DNA of 64,000 nt from an uncultured Clostridium sp. Its GTDB lineage: Bacteria > Bacillota_I > Bacilli_A > RF39 > UBA660. The notes beneath the pieces are model-generated. The model made no database searches. It saw nothing but the letters and a program-made list of their open reading frames with translations, and was not told the DNA's origin. The translations under genes were made by a program, and so were the position numbers. Below are positions 44,564 to 54,610 of this stretch, in pieces (the stretch's first letter is position 1; every line of letters starts with the position of its first letter). The stretch is from contig CAMKPE010000002.1 in assembly GCA_946414595.1 (NCBI GenBank), positions 44,992-108,991 on the forward strand, given 5' to 3'.

Positions 44564-47500
44564 TTATTCAACACTTTTTAAAGATTCGATCATATTTATT
44601 TTCTTTAATGCAAAGTGAATTATAACACTAACAATGGCTGTAAACAATAACATAAACAATCCTGTCTTAATATAGCTAATTAAATCTATTGTATGAATAA
44701 ATCTAACTAAGTCTACTTCTATTGAATTAACTATATAATCTACAAATGGTTTTCCAAGGAAGATACCTATTATAATTCCTACAATAGTTATAATTATATT
44801 TTCTTTAATTATATAATTATCTACTTCACCATTATAGAATCCTAATACTTTTAATGAAGCAATCTCACGTTTTCTTTCGCTTATATTTATATAAGACAAG
44901 TTATATAAAACAACAAATGATAATAATCCAGAAAAGATAATCAACAGGTATACAATACTATCAAGAGACTTTAACATACTACTTACTGTAGACTTAGTAT
45001 TCTCAGTATTAAGTATTAATCTAACATGTCCACTTTCCATTGCTTTATTAATTACTTCTTCTTCATTTTCCATATCATCATAATTTAAATAAGCAACATT
45101 ATTTACATATTTACCAATATACTTCTCATAAGTAGCCTTATTAACATACATATGATTTCCTATATAGTTAACACTTATATCACTTATCACAAGTTCATAA
45201 GTATTATTTTCACTATCTACAAAAGAAATTGTATCACCAATCTTTTTATTAGAAAGCTCTGCAAGTTTCTCTGTTATTACAATCTTATCATCTTGAAGCT
45301 CTATCTTTTCTCCAGTAATATTTGATTTTAACTTAATTACATTAGCAATCATACTCTCATCTTCAAATGCATTTAAATTAGCACTATTAACACCAATCTC
45401 AACTTGTAACAAATCTAAATACAATCTACTCTTTATATGTTCACTATCAAATACTTCATCTAAATCAAATTCTTCACCATCAAGATATACCATATCATCA
45501 AATGTCATTATTTCACTATATTGTTTCTTTGGAATATTTATAATTGAATCTCTTATTCCATAACCAGTTATTAGTAATACAGTACATCCGATTATTCCAA
45601 TAATAGTCATAATAACACGTTTCTTATATCTAAATACATTCCTAATTGTAACTTTATTAGAAAACTTAATTCTATTCCAGAATGGTAAACGTTCTAAAAA
45701 CATCTTCTTACCTAAAACCGGTGCCTTTGGTCTTAATAATTCAGCAGTTTTCTCATTAACCATTCCTCTAACAGTTAATAATGATGCTCCTGTAATACAT
45801 ACGAAAGATACAAGTATTCCAACAATAAATGGAACTATATCAAAGTAATATTTGAATTCTAACATTGTAAATAATATTCTATACATCTTCCATATGAAAT
45901 ATGTTAAGAAGAAGAAACCAAATAATGATCCTAAAATACCACCAATTAAAGTAGCAAGAGCTGCATAAATAAAGTATTTAGTCATAATATGATATTTACT
46001 AAATCCTAAAGCCTTTAATGACCCTATCTCACTTCTATCTTCTAAAGCCATACGTGACATACACATTACGCTCATAAATACTGCTACTATAAAGAATATT
46101 GTAGGAAAAGCTCTAGATAATTTTGTAATGCTATCTCCAACATTAATAAAATTAAAGTAATCACTATTATCCATTCTAGTATCTATATACCATGTTGGAA
46201 CTTCTAATGAACTAATATCATTTTTAGCATCATTAAGTTTCTTTTGTATTTCTAATCTATTATCATTAAATGAATTAAGATTAGAATTATATAAAGACAA
46301 ATTCTTATAATATGTATTGTATCCATTATTTAATTGTCTTTCACTATCCTCAATTTGTTTTTTATATTCTAAATATTTCTTATAACCTGCTTCATAATCA
46401 CTCTTTGCTTTTTTAAGTTCTTTTTCTTTACTTGCTATTTCCTTTTCTCCAGCACTAATCTTATTAACTCCATCAAATAAAGATTTAATATTATTTACAG
46501 AATTAGCATATTTATCTATATAGTTAATTATCTTATCATAGTTTTTAACCCATTTAGGGATATGATTCTTTAAAGTAGCAACATTATCTGTATTAAGTAT
46601 CTCTTTAAAAATAATACTTCTTACTTTACTTACATTAATACCATTAATGAATTCAACAATTTTATCATAGTTCTCATAATCTTTTGGAATAGCATTTATT
46701 ATTTCATTTTTAAATTTCTCTAAACCTGTTTCAAAATATTTATTAATTGTATTTATAAAATCATGATCATATAAATAATCTATTGCTTTATATATATCTT
46801 CTTTATATGGACTATTTTTATCTACTAAAGATTTAAATCTTTCTCTTGTTACTTCTTTTCCATTAAATAAATCCATCATAGTTAAGATATCATCATATGT
46901 AAGATTATAACTATTTAGTTTATCATTTAATTCTTTCTTTGCTTTTTCAAGCTCTTTTTTAGCACTATTTAATTTAACTTCTCCGTCATTAATTTGTCTT
47001 TTAGCACTATTTAAAGTAGCTAGTGATTTATTTAATTCTTTTTTAGCGTTTTCAATCTTACTTTTATTAGCATTAAGTGTATTTAATCCATTATCAAGTT
47101 CTTTTTTAGCTGCTTCTAGTTTACTACTAATAGATGATAATTCACTATTAGCTTTATCTTCATTCTTTTTAATCTCATCCATTACTTGATTATATATTTG
47201 ATCATATCTTGCTTGTTCTCTATCTTCTTTAATAGATTTAACTTCTTCAAGTGCTTTATTAATTAAATCAATATAGTCTTTTTCTGAAGTATATAATTCT
47301 TCTGCGCCATTAACTTTTAAATAAATTTCGCTGTAGTAATCCATATCAAATACGGTATCTAATGCATACGAATAAAAATTAATAAGACCTGTACCAATAT
47401 TAGTTGTACCTCTTGTTAATGCAGGAGAACCTACTAACATATAAATAGGGCTAACTGCAACACCAACTATTTTAAATTCTTTGGTTTTAACATTATTATC

Positions 47501-47959
47501 AGGATCATCAATTAATATAGTATCCCCTATTTCAAGTTCATTAGTTACAAGCAAATACTCTTCAACGAGTATTTCATTATCATTAGATGGAAGTCTACCA
47601 TCTTTTAAAACAATCTTATTAATATCGTCGTTAATAGCATTTATCCTAATAACATATTCAGTTTCATTATTAGTAAAATATACATCTTTAGAATGTACTC
47701 CATATGCTTCACTAATCGAATCTAGTTTCACCAGTTCATCTACATCTTCATCAGTTAAACCTAAAGTAGATATTATTTTTAAATCGTATACTCTATTATC
47801 ATCATAATATTTATCAAGCGATACTAACATTATCTTGGCACATGACTTAATACCAACGAATACAGCAACACCTAAAAAACTCATTATAAATAATGATAAA
47901 AATCTTTTAAAACTCTTTTTAATTTCACGAAAGCTGATAGTAATTATTTTGTTATTCAT
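44564..47959 (-). CDS. large FtsX-like ABC transporter permease
   Basis: 1131-aa membrane protein. First TM at about 18-38, an outer MacB-like domain (about 45-245), a long Lys/Glu-rich coiled coil (about 255-600) with repeats of the kind KKELDNGLNTLNANKSKIEN, an FtsX TM block (about 630-760), another TM near 785, a second outer domain (800-970), and a C-terminal FtsX block (985-1120). The outer coiled coil is an unusual insertion, seen in some Gram-positive exporters. Its ATPase is encoded one base upstream. Confidence 0.92.
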   Translation of the reverse strand: MNNKIITISFREIKKSFKRFLSLFIMSFLGVAVFVGIKSCAKIMLVSLDKYYDDNRVYDLKIISTLGLTDEDVDELVKLDSISEAYGVHSKDVYFTNNETEYVIRINAINDDINKIVLKDGRLPSNDNEILVEEYLLVTNELEIGDTILIDDPDNNVKTKEFKIVGVAVSPIYMLVGSPALTRGTTNIGTGLINFYSYALDTVFDMDYYSEIYLKVNGAEELYTSEKDYIDLINKALEEVKSIKEDREQARYDQIYNQVMDEIKKNEDKANSELSSISSKLEAAKKELDNGLNTLNANKSKIENAKKELNKSLATLNSAKRQINDGEVKLNSAKKELEKAKKELNDKLNSYNLTYDDILTMMDLFNGKEVTRERFKSLVDKNSPYKEDIYKAIDYLYDHDFINTINKYFETGLEKFKNEIINAIPKDYENYDKIVEFINGINVSKVRSIIFKEILNTDNVATLKNHIPKWVKNYDKIINYIDKYANSVNNIKSLFDGVNKISAGEKEIASKEKELKKAKSDYEAGYKKYLEYKKQIEDSERQLNNGYNTYYKNLSLYNSNLNSFNDNRLEIQKKLNDAKNDISSLEVPTWYIDTRMDNSDYFNFINVGDSITKLSRAFPTIFFIVAVFMSVMCMSRMALEDRSEIGSLKALGFSKYHIMTKYFIYAALATLIGGILGSLFGFFFLTYFIWKMYRILFTMLEFKYYFDIVPFIVGILVSFVCITGASLLTVRGMVNEKTAELLRPKAPVLGKKMFLERLPFWNRIKFSNKVTIRNVFRYKKRVIMTIIGIIGCTVLLITGYGIRDSIINIPKKQYSEIMTFDDMVYLDGEEFDLDEVFDSEHIKSRLYLDLLQVEIGVNSANLNAFEDESMIANVIKLKSNITGEKIELQDDKIVITEKLAELSNKKIGDTISFVDSENNTYELVISDISVNYIGNHMYVNKATYEKYIGKYVNNVAYLNYDDMENEEEVINKAMESGHVRLILNTENTKSTVSSMLKSLDSIVYLLIIFSGLLSFVVLYNLSYINISERKREIASLKVLGFYNGEVDNYIIKENIIITIVGIIIGIFLGKPFVDYIVNSIEVDLVRFIHTIDLISYIKTGLFMLLFTAIVSVIIHFALKKINMIESLKSVE

Positions 47960-47960
47960 A

Positions 47961-48662
47961 TTACCATTCTATCTTATCAATACTAATTGGTTTTTTATTG
48001 ATAATGACCTCTTCTGTTTTACCGTTTTTAAATTTAATAATTTTATCAGCCATCGGAGCTATTGCAGAGTTATGAGTTATTATAACAACTGTCATATGTT
48101 CTTCTCTTGCAGTTTTCTCAAGAAGTTTTAATATACTCTTTCCAGTCTTGTAATCCAAAGCTCCAGTTGGTTCATCACATAACAATAACTTTGGATTTTT
48201 AGCAATTGCACGTGCTATAGCAACTCTTTGTTGTTCTCCTCCTGATAGTTGACTAGGAAAGTTAAACATTCTATTTCTAAGACCAACATCTTCTAAAGTC
48301 TTAATTGGGCTTAAATGTTTAGTACATAATTGAACAGATAATTGAACATTTTCAAGAGCAGTTAGATTTTGAATTAAATTATAAAATTGAAATACAAATC
48401 CAATATCATTTCTTCTATAAGTAATTAATTCTTTCTTAGAATATTTAGTAATATCCTTTCCTCCAACAATTACCTTCCCATTAGTGGCATTATCCATTCC
48501 ACCCAAAATATTAAGACATGTTGTCTTACCAGCACCACTAGGTCCAAGAATAACAACTAATTCTCCTTGTTCAATGGAAAAAGAAGCTTTATTTAAAGCT
48601 TTAATTTCAACTTCACCCATATTATAAATTTTATCAACGTTTTTAAATTCAATATAACTCAT
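47961..48662 (-). CDS. ABC ATPase of LolD/MacB type
   Basis: 233-aa ATPase. Walker [11 protein letters not shown]-loop FVFQFYNLI, signature [10 protein letters not shown], Walker [14 protein letters not shown]-loop IITHN. The family works with FtsX-type permeases as mechanotransducers or lipid/peptide exporters. ATG at 48662 with AGGTGGG upstream is preferred over a GTG nine bases earlier. Own promoter. Confidence 0.95.
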   Translation of the reverse strand: MSYIEFKNVDKIYNMGEVEIKALNKASFSIEQGELVVILGPSGAGKTTCLNILGGMDNATNGKVIVGGKDITKYSKKELITYRRNDIGFVFQFYNLIQNLTALENVQLSVQLCTKHLSPIKTLEDVGLRNRMFNFPSQLSGGEQQRVAIARAIAKNPKLLLCDEPTGALDYKTGKSILKLLEKTAREEHMTVVIITHNSAIAPMADKIIKFKNGKTEEVIINKKPISIDKIEW

Positions 48663-48698
48663 AATACCCACCTAACTGTGCTTTTAAAGTCGATTTTT

Positions 48699-48726
48699 AT
48701 TATAACATATTCTATATAAATAACAA
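48699..48726 (-). promoter_or_regulatory. promoter of the LolD-FtsX operon
   Basis: Minus strand TTGTTA (48726-48721), 16-bp spacer, TGT-TATAAT (48704-48699). Confidence 0.7.
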
Positions 48727-48752
48727 TAAAAAAAGAGTATTTCTACTCTTTT
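48727..48752 (-). terminator. intrinsic terminator
   Basis: Minus strand AAGAGTA-GAAA-TACTCTT then T-run; overlaps the end of the membrane-protein gene. Confidence 0.85.
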
Positions 48753-49570
48753 ACTACATCATTTTGATTTAAGAACTTATTTTTAATTACTATTGTTCCA
48801 ATAATAAGTGCAATTCCCAAAACAACTTCAAAAATACCACAAGTTAAATAACTACCAAAACTAATATGATAATCTTTCTTTAACATTTCATTTAAGAAGT
48901 TCTCTGCTAATATATTACCACTTATATAAATAAATGTAATAATGATTCCAGATATAATTAAATCTACTCCTAGAACTATTAATCCTTTAATCATTGGTTT
49001 ATTAATTAATATAAGTATAGCTACAAAAATAAGTATCAACATTATGAATAATACTTTAACTGAATTAGATGTTGCTATATCATAAGCCCATAATACTCTA
49101 TCTACGTCTTTAACATTTAAATCTTCATCTAATGTTTTAAATGAATCATTAGCAAACTCATTAATTTTTTCATAACTAAAGTATTCTTTAAATTCTTCTT
49201 CAGTCATCTTACTTATGTTTTCACCATATAACTTAATGTTTTCTTTTCTATATTTATTTAAAAAGTTATATAGTTTATCTGCATCTTCTTGTGAAACTTT
49301 ATAGTTAGCACTATCTTCATGATACTTACTGTAGTTATCAATTATCATATAGATAATATCTTTTGCTTCACCATCTTCGAACATGTCATCAACAAGCTTT
49401 TTCTGCCCTTCAACATCTTCAATATTTTCTTTAACTGTTGCTTTAACTGTTTCAGTTAATAAGTTACCTACCAAAAAATTCTTTGTTGATGAAAGTATTG
49501 AATAACTAAATATTAATGAGAATATTATTATCCCTAATAATATACTTCCTATAATTCTTACTGCTTTCAT
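48743..49570 (-). CDS. membrane protein of unknown function
   Basis: 275-aa protein. One TM at about 5-27, an outer acidic helical domain of about 140 residues (30-170), then three TM helices (about 172-262). I do not recognise a family. Follows the OatA-like gene by 22 bases on the same strand, so probably in one transcript and possibly linked to envelope modification. Two-part topology (anchor, outer domain, TM bundle) could suit a sensor or chaperone; inference. Confidence 0.65.
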   Translation of the reverse strand: MKAVRIIGSILLGIIIFSLIFSYSILSSTKNFLVGNLLTETVKATVKENIEDVEGQKKLVDDMFEDGEAKDIIYMIIDNYSKYHEDSANYKVSQEDADKLYNFLNKYRKENIKLYGENISKMTEEEFKEYFSYEKINEFANDSFKTLDEDLNVKDVDRVLWAYDIATSNSVKVLFIMLILIFVAILILINKPMIKGLIVLGVDLIISGIIITFIYISGNILAENFLNEMLKKDYHISFGSYLTCGIFEVVLGIALIIGTIVIKNKFLNQNDVVKE

Positions 49571-49592
49571 AAAATTCCTCTTTCATAAATAA

Positions 49593-51809
49593 TTATTTCT
49601 TATTTAATGCTTCATCTATTTTCTTAATAAGAGCATTATATCCATCTTGAGTTAAATGAATATTATCAAAAGATAAATAATTACTATTATTAAACTCTTT
49701 AGAAAAATCAATTATATGAACATTTTCATTTTCAATTTTTAAAGAATTAACACTTACTATATAAATATTATGATCTTTACATAATTCAATTAATTTTAAA
49801 TATTCATCTTTAGATATATCAAGTGTCTTATCAATTAAGATAACAACATTATATGAAAGTGTTTTATTATCTATTTCTTTCTTTAATCTATCATATAATT
49901 TTTTATAAGTTAATTCTTCATCAGATATAAAGTTTGCTGTTTGATATTTCTTACTTAATTCTTCGTACGCTCCAATTAATAAGTCATTACCAACAAACGT
50001 AATCTTTTGTTTTAATTTCTCTTCATGTTCTTTTATCTTTTCTTCTTTTTGCTTTTGAAACTCTTTTAAATAATCTTGATAAATAGCATTATAAATTGTT
50101 TCTGCATATACTTTGCATCCTTTAACGGTTGGATGTACTTTATCATAAATTAAGTATTCTGGGTGGTCTTTTACAACACTTATCCAGTCAATTATATGAA
50201 TATTTGGATGTTTCTTAGCAAATGCGATCAAGTTTGGATTAAAACTTGCATAGTCAGGATTAGTAGCATTTAACCAGTATACCTGTCTATCTCCAATTAC
50301 TTCCATATACTTTTCTTTGCAATCAGCAGAACACTCACCATTAGTACCAAGATTTATAACAATTATATCTGGAAGCATTCCTTTATCATCTAAATCTTTT
50401 AATATTTTATATAAAGAATGTTCAGTTCTATTAACTACTGCATCAAAATAACCATTAGGGAAAGTCTTATATAAATCTTTAACAGCAAGTTCCATAACAG
50501 AATCACCAATACCTACTATTCTAAGATTTCTAACTACTTCCTTAAGTTTTTCTTCATCAGCATCCATATCTTCTAATAGTTTTTCCCATTCATCTTCTTC
50601 ATTCTTCATGCTTTCTAAATATTCTTGTTGTTTTTGCTCAATTAATTCACTATTAGCCTTCAAATCATTTTCAAGCTTCTTCATATCATTTGTATAATCA
50701 GGTGTAATAATAAATTTATATAATCCATATGAAGAAAATCCAAGTACTAAAATAGTTAAGATAACTCTAAGAACTTTAAACTTCATCTTCTTAGTAAGAC
50801 TATGTGATAAATGAACAATTATTGAAATAACTATTGTTAAGACTACAGTTAAAACAATCTTAAGAATATTATTCATCTCAAATTCTTGCATAATAAATAT
50901 TACAGGATATTGTACTAAATATATTTCATAACTAATCTTAGATATTGGAGACAATAATTTATTAAATACTTTATTGTTATATTCTTTAATAGAAAAATTA
51001 ATGATTAATATACTTACAATTGTAGTAATCATCATACTTGCGATGAATAATGATGACTTAACATCAACAAATACGAACATTACTATTAATCCAATAGATA
51101 ATAAATAATATATCAACTTATTTATTAAATTATTTTTAAATGTAAATGGATGATAGAAACTATGAATGAACCCTAAAAGAAGTCCAAATACAAGTGAAAA
51201 AGAACGAGCTAATGAATCATAATATCCAACCATTAAGTTTCCTTGATCAACCTTCATATAAAAGTATCCAAAACTTAATACTCCTAAGATAAATAATAAA
51301 ATACAAGGAATAAACTTCTTAGTCTTCTCACCAAGTTTTCTAAAGAATATAAATATAAATGGAAATATAAGTTCAAATTGTAATAGAATTGCTATATACC
51401 ATAAATGCATAAATGGCGAAGCAACATGTCTTACAAAATAATCTAAATTAGCATTCAACTGCCAATAATTGTTGTATCCTAAAAATACTGATATTGATTC
51501 AGGCTTCAAATTAATCCAGTTAATACTAGATATAAATGATATTGCACCAATAGTAATAAGTGCGACTATCAAAAGAGGTAAATAAATCTTCTTTAAACGA
51601 CTTAAATAATAATCTTTAAAAGAAAACTTTTTATTTTTAAATCCTGAAATAACGGCTAAATATCCGCTCAACGCAAAAAAAGAACATACAGCAAGATATC
51701 CTCCATCTAATATATTTAGATGATATAAAAATACTGATATCAAGAGCATTATTCTAAATAAATAAAGATATTCATAATGTTTCTTTTTCACACTACCACT
51801 ACCATTCAT
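49593..51809 (-). CDS. OatA-like O-acetyltransferase with two SGNH domains
   Basis: 738-aa protein. Residues about 12-370 are an acyltransferase-3 domain of ten or more TM helices (family His in FLYHLN). A charged helical linker follows. SGNH domain 1 (about 430-575) has IGDSV, LGTNGE and YDKVHP. A second SGNH-like domain (about 600-735) keeps FDNIHLT but has GND instead of GDS, so it is probably inactive. Likely O-acetylates peptidoglycan or another wall polymer. An extended -10 TGT-TATAAT ends at 51814, so ATG at 51809 would be nearly leaderless; GTG at 51791 is the alternative start. Confidence 0.88.
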   Translation of the reverse strand: MNGSGSVKKKHYEYLYLFRIMLLISVFLYHLNILDGGYLAVCSFFALSGYLAVISGFKNKKFSFKDYYLSRLKKIYLPLLIVALITIGAISFISSINWINLKPESISVFLGYNNYWQLNANLDYFVRHVASPFMHLWYIAILLQFELIFPFIFIFFRKLGEKTKKFIPCILLFILGVLSFGYFYMKVDQGNLMVGYYDSLARSFSLVFGLLLGFIHSFYHPFTFKNNLINKLIYYLLSIGLIVMFVFVDVKSSLFIASMMITTIVSILIINFSIKEYNNKVFNKLLSPISKISYEIYLVQYPVIFIMQEFEMNNILKIVLTVVLTIVISIIVHLSHSLTKKMKFKVLRVILTILVLGFSSYGLYKFIITPDYTNDMKKLENDLKANSELIEQKQQEYLESMKNEEDEWEKLLEDMDADEEKLKEVVRNLRIVGIGDSVMELAVKDLYKTFPNGYFDAVVNRTEHSLYKILKDLDDKGMLPDIIVINLGTNGECSADCKEKYMEVIGDRQVYWLNATNPDYASFNPNLIAFAKKHPNIHIIDWISVVKDHPEYLIYDKVHPTVKGCKVYAETIYNAIYQDYLKEFQKQKEEKIKEHEEKLKQKITFVGNDLLIGAYEELSKKYQTANFISDEELTYKKLYDRLKKEIDNKTLSYNVVILIDKTLDISKDEYLKLIELCKDHNIYIVSVNSLKIENENVHIIDFSKEFNNSNYLSFDNIHLTQDGYNALIKKIDEALNKK

Positions 51810-51854
51810 TATAATTATAACACAAACAAAAAAAATATCTTATAAAGATTTACT

Positions 51855-52100
51855 TTATAAGATTTTTTTATGTGCAGTAATAATAGTATAGCTATAAGAA
51901 TTAACTGTAATAACAATATTATCTATACTACAATACCAATTCTTACCTTCTTTATAAATATTACAATTATTATCTAATATTTTATTTTTACAGTATAATA
52001 CAACGTCTTCATTAATTTTAAGATTTTTTTTAATTCTTGTAATACCCATTTCTGTTGTGTGTAATTTATCTAAATTATCTAATAATATTTGTTTATTCAT
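51855..52100 (-). CDS. DUF3781 family protein
   Basis: 81-aa protein. NLDKLHTTEMGITRIKKNL, then DVVLYCKNKI, KGKNWYC-like and VNSYSYTIITAHK match DUF3781, a small family of unknown function common in Clostridia and Bacilli. Begins directly after the GNAT stop codon upstream, so the two are coupled. No signal or TM. Confidence 0.82.
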   Translation of the reverse strand: MNKQILLDNLDKLHTTEMGITRIKKNLKINEDVVLYCKNKILDNNCNIYKEGKNWYCSIDNIVITVNSYSYTIITAHKKIL

Positions 52101-52604
52101 TTATGTTATGTCCTTTGCATAATAATCTACTTTTATTTTAGTTCCATCAGGATACTCTTCTAATTCACTTTTTATATACTCATTAAATCCATATTTAGAA
52201 TATATTGCTCTATTTCTTTCTTCTTCAGGTTCAACACCTAAAGTTGCCCTTTTATATCCCCTACTTTTTAAGTCTTCCATCATAAATTTAAATAGTTTTG
52301 AAAAATATCCTTTATTATGATATCCTTCATTAGTTCTAAAGGCATAGAGATAAACTGTTTTATCATCGATTAAACCATCACTATTTTGAACAATTGAAGG
52401 ATCAAGTGCAGCAGTTGTTTCACATATTATTTCATTATCTAAAACACCACAATAAGTTACAGATAAACCATTCTTAGTTCTATCAATTGCTTTTTCTTTC
52501 CAGATAATCCAGTTATCTTTATCATCTATTGCATTTTCTATTTCATAATCATATTTCTTAATTACATCATCAAGAGTTGCAATCTTACAAATATAATCAC
52601 CCAT
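52101..52604 (-). CDS. GNAT acetyltransferase
   Basis: 167-aa GNAT N-acetyltransferase. Acetyl-CoA-binding motif A is seen as YLYAFRTNEGYHNKGYFSKL (the Q/RxxGxG/A position is NKGY) and motif B as LGVEPEEERNRAIYSKYGF. Substrate unknown; small-molecule amines or protein N-termini are usual. SD AAGGAAG. Starts the run of accessory genes on this strand. Confidence 0.87.
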   Translation of the reverse strand: MGDYICKIATLDDVIKKYDYEIENAIDDKDNWIIWKEKAIDRTKNGLSVTYCGVLDNEIICETTAALDPSIVQNSDGLIDDKTVYLYAFRTNEGYHNKGYFSKLFKFMMEDLKSRGYKRATLGVEPEEERNRAIYSKYGFNEYIKSELEEYPDGTKIKVDYYAKDIT

Positions 52605-52645
52605 AATATCACTTCCTTTTTTTCAAATAATAATTATTACTTATA

Positions 52646-53872
52646 TTAACTATTAAATATTAAAAGAAGATCAAAATATTTTCCAATAAGAATAAGTACA
52701 ATTAAAGATAAATTAATCATAATAAGTAATAATATATGTTTAGTTTTTTCTTGAACTATATTTGCAGCAAATTCTCTAATCAAAGCATTAGTATAGTAGT
52801 ACCATTTTGTTTTACTTCCCATACCTTCACAATTAATACCTTGTTTATTTGCTATAGCACCACTTCTAAATACATGATAATTAGTTGTCGAAAAACTAAT
52901 CTTTGCATTTTTATTAATTTTATCTATCTTTTCTTTTGAATATTTCATATTCTCAATAGTACTTGTAGATTTATCTTCTATTATTATTTGTTTTTCTTTA
53001 ATTCCCTTTTCTAGTAAGTATTTCTTAATTGCTTCTGCTTCTGCAATAACTTCATCATTACCTTTACCACCAGATGGGACATATACTATTTTCTTCTTAG
53101 TTAGTTCGTATTGCTTATTACCAAAATCAATCGCTTTATCTACTCTTCCTTTCAATAAAGGAGTTAAAGTTCCATCATTTTTTATTCTGGCACCTAGAAT
53201 AATTATGAAGTCTTTATTGTACTTTGGTATATGTCTTGCAGCCCTTATATTGCAATAAAGAGTAGCAATAATTAATGTATAGAAATATGATAAAGATGCA
53301 TTAATACATATATCTAACGTGAATTTCAAAGCCTTCATATCATTTCCTAATAAAAATCTTGAAACAATATAATATAATGTTTGACTTCCAAATAATCCAA
53401 AAATAGACAAGAATCCAAGACCTACACCTAACATTCTTCTTGGATCAAATCCTTCTTTCTTTATAAGAATAAAGTTTGTAATAATACTATATAAAGAAAG
53501 AATTAAAATACACGGAAGAGTTAACATTGCAAAATAAGAAAATGATCTTAAAGTATTATTATAAATATCTATAATATTTAACTCATTCCAATTAACAATT
53601 AATAGATTTATTTGTCTTATAATATTTACGTTAATAAAAATCAATAATCCTAAATTCATTATTATTCCATAGGAATACATTTTCTTTTCATATTGTCCTT
53701 TAATATAGAAAGAACAACCTACGGATATTCTAATTAAAAATAATATCAGGATTATTTGAATAGACTTACTTAATTCAACATTATTAGATAAGTCAGTTCT
53801 AGATAAAATACTAAGAGAAACTATAATAAATAATATAGTTATTATCAAATAAATAATACCTCTTTTTTTCAT
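52646..53872 (-). CDS. YdcF/ElyC-like (DUF218) membrane protein
   Basis: 408-aa protein. Six or so TM helices in residues 1-215, then a DUF218 domain starting KDFIIILGARIKNDG, with YVPSGGKGNDE, EDKSTSTIENM and FSTTNYHVFR as the usual blocks, and a last TM near 385-403. DUF218 proteins such as ElyC and SanA act in envelope carbohydrate metabolism. The multi-TM N-terminus is the Gram-positive form. No operon partner is clear. Confidence 0.88.
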   Translation of the reverse strand: MKKRGIIYLIITILFIIVSLSILSRTDLSNNVELSKSIQIILILFLIRISVGCSFYIKGQYEKKMYSYGIIMNLGLLIFINVNIIRQINLLIVNWNELNIIDIYNNTLRSFSYFAMLTLPCILILSLYSIITNFILIKKEGFDPRRMLGVGLGFLSIFGLFGSQTLYYIVSRFLLGNDMKALKFTLDICINASLSYFYTLIIATLYCNIRAARHIPKYNKDFIIILGARIKNDGTLTPLLKGRVDKAIDFGNKQYELTKKKIVYVPSGGKGNDEVIAEAEAIKKYLLEKGIKEKQIIIEDKSTSTIENMKYSKEKIDKINKNAKISFSTTNYHVFRSGAIANKQGINCEGMGSKTKWYYYTNALIREFAANIVQEKTKHILLLIMINLSLIVLILIGKYFDLLLIFNS

Positions 53873-53902
53873 AAAGAATTCATCTCCTATCTAAATAATA
53901 TC

Positions 53903-53933
53903 AAAAAAAGATAAACTATAAAAGTTTATCTTA
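53903..53933 (-). terminator. intrinsic terminator of the VanY-type gene
   Basis: Minus strand AAGATAAACT/AGTTTATCTT with an AT loop and T-run. Confidence 0.85.
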
Positions 53934-54578
53934 TTTATTTTCTAAATATTCTTCTAAAGTAAGATTCTTATCCATTATTTCTTTAGCAATTTCAGGATTA
54001 TCAATATATCTTAAGTGCCATGGTTCATAAGAATATCCAGTAATATCATCTTTGTTTTCAAGATATCTTAGTATGAATCCGTGTTTTGCAAGTTTTGCAT
54101 GTATCTTTGCAAATATCTCACGCTCTGCAATCATTTCATCATTATCATAAATTACTTTATCTCCAACAACTAATTTGATATCAAGGGCAAGTCCTGTATG
54201 ATGTTCAGAATAACCTGGAACAGCTACATATTTTCTTACGTATTCTTCACCATATTCCACCATCCAAGTATCCCATAGTTCTTGTTGTGATGCTACGCTT
54301 CTATATGTACTATCAAGTTCAATAACAACTCCATCATTAGCTAAATCTTCTTTAAGTTTTTGATAAGCTTCAGCAGCTTTCTTTTCTACTTTATATGTTT
54401 CATCTAAACCAGTTTTAACATCAACTAATTCAACTTTTTCTTCCCAATCATCAGGTAATTTATTTTGTTTATTTACTAATACTAAATAATCTATTTTACT
54501 CTCCTCTTTCTTTCCACATCCTACTACAGCAATACATAAAATAATTGCTAGGATACTAAATATATATTTTTTTTTCAT
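53931..54578 (-). CDS. D-alanyl-D-alanine carboxypeptidase (VanY/DacB type) lipoprotein
   Basis: 215-aa M15B zinc peptidase that removes the last D-Ala from the stem peptide. Signal with lipobox AVVGC. Active-site blocks: SEHHTGLALDI (two zinc ligands and Asp) and EPWHLRYI (Glu and His); STYRSVASQQEL is the substrate loop. ATG at 54578 follows GGAGGAG; a longer frame is not supported. Makes tetrapeptides that L,D-transpeptidases use, linking it to the enzyme at 42371-43774. Confidence 0.94.
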   Translation of the reverse strand: MKKKYIFSILAIILCIAVVGCGKKEESKIDYLVLVNKQNKLPDDWEEKVELVDVKTGLDETYKVEKKAAEAYQKLKEDLANDGVVIELDSTYRSVASQQELWDTWMVEYGEEYVRKYVAVPGYSEHHTGLALDIKLVVGDKVIYDNDEMIAEREIFAKIHAKLAKHGFILRYLENKDDITGYSYEPWHLRYIDNPEIAKEIMDKNLTLEEYLENK

Positions 54579-54610
54579 ATTTCTCCTCCATAAAAAGTAT
54601 AACACATACA

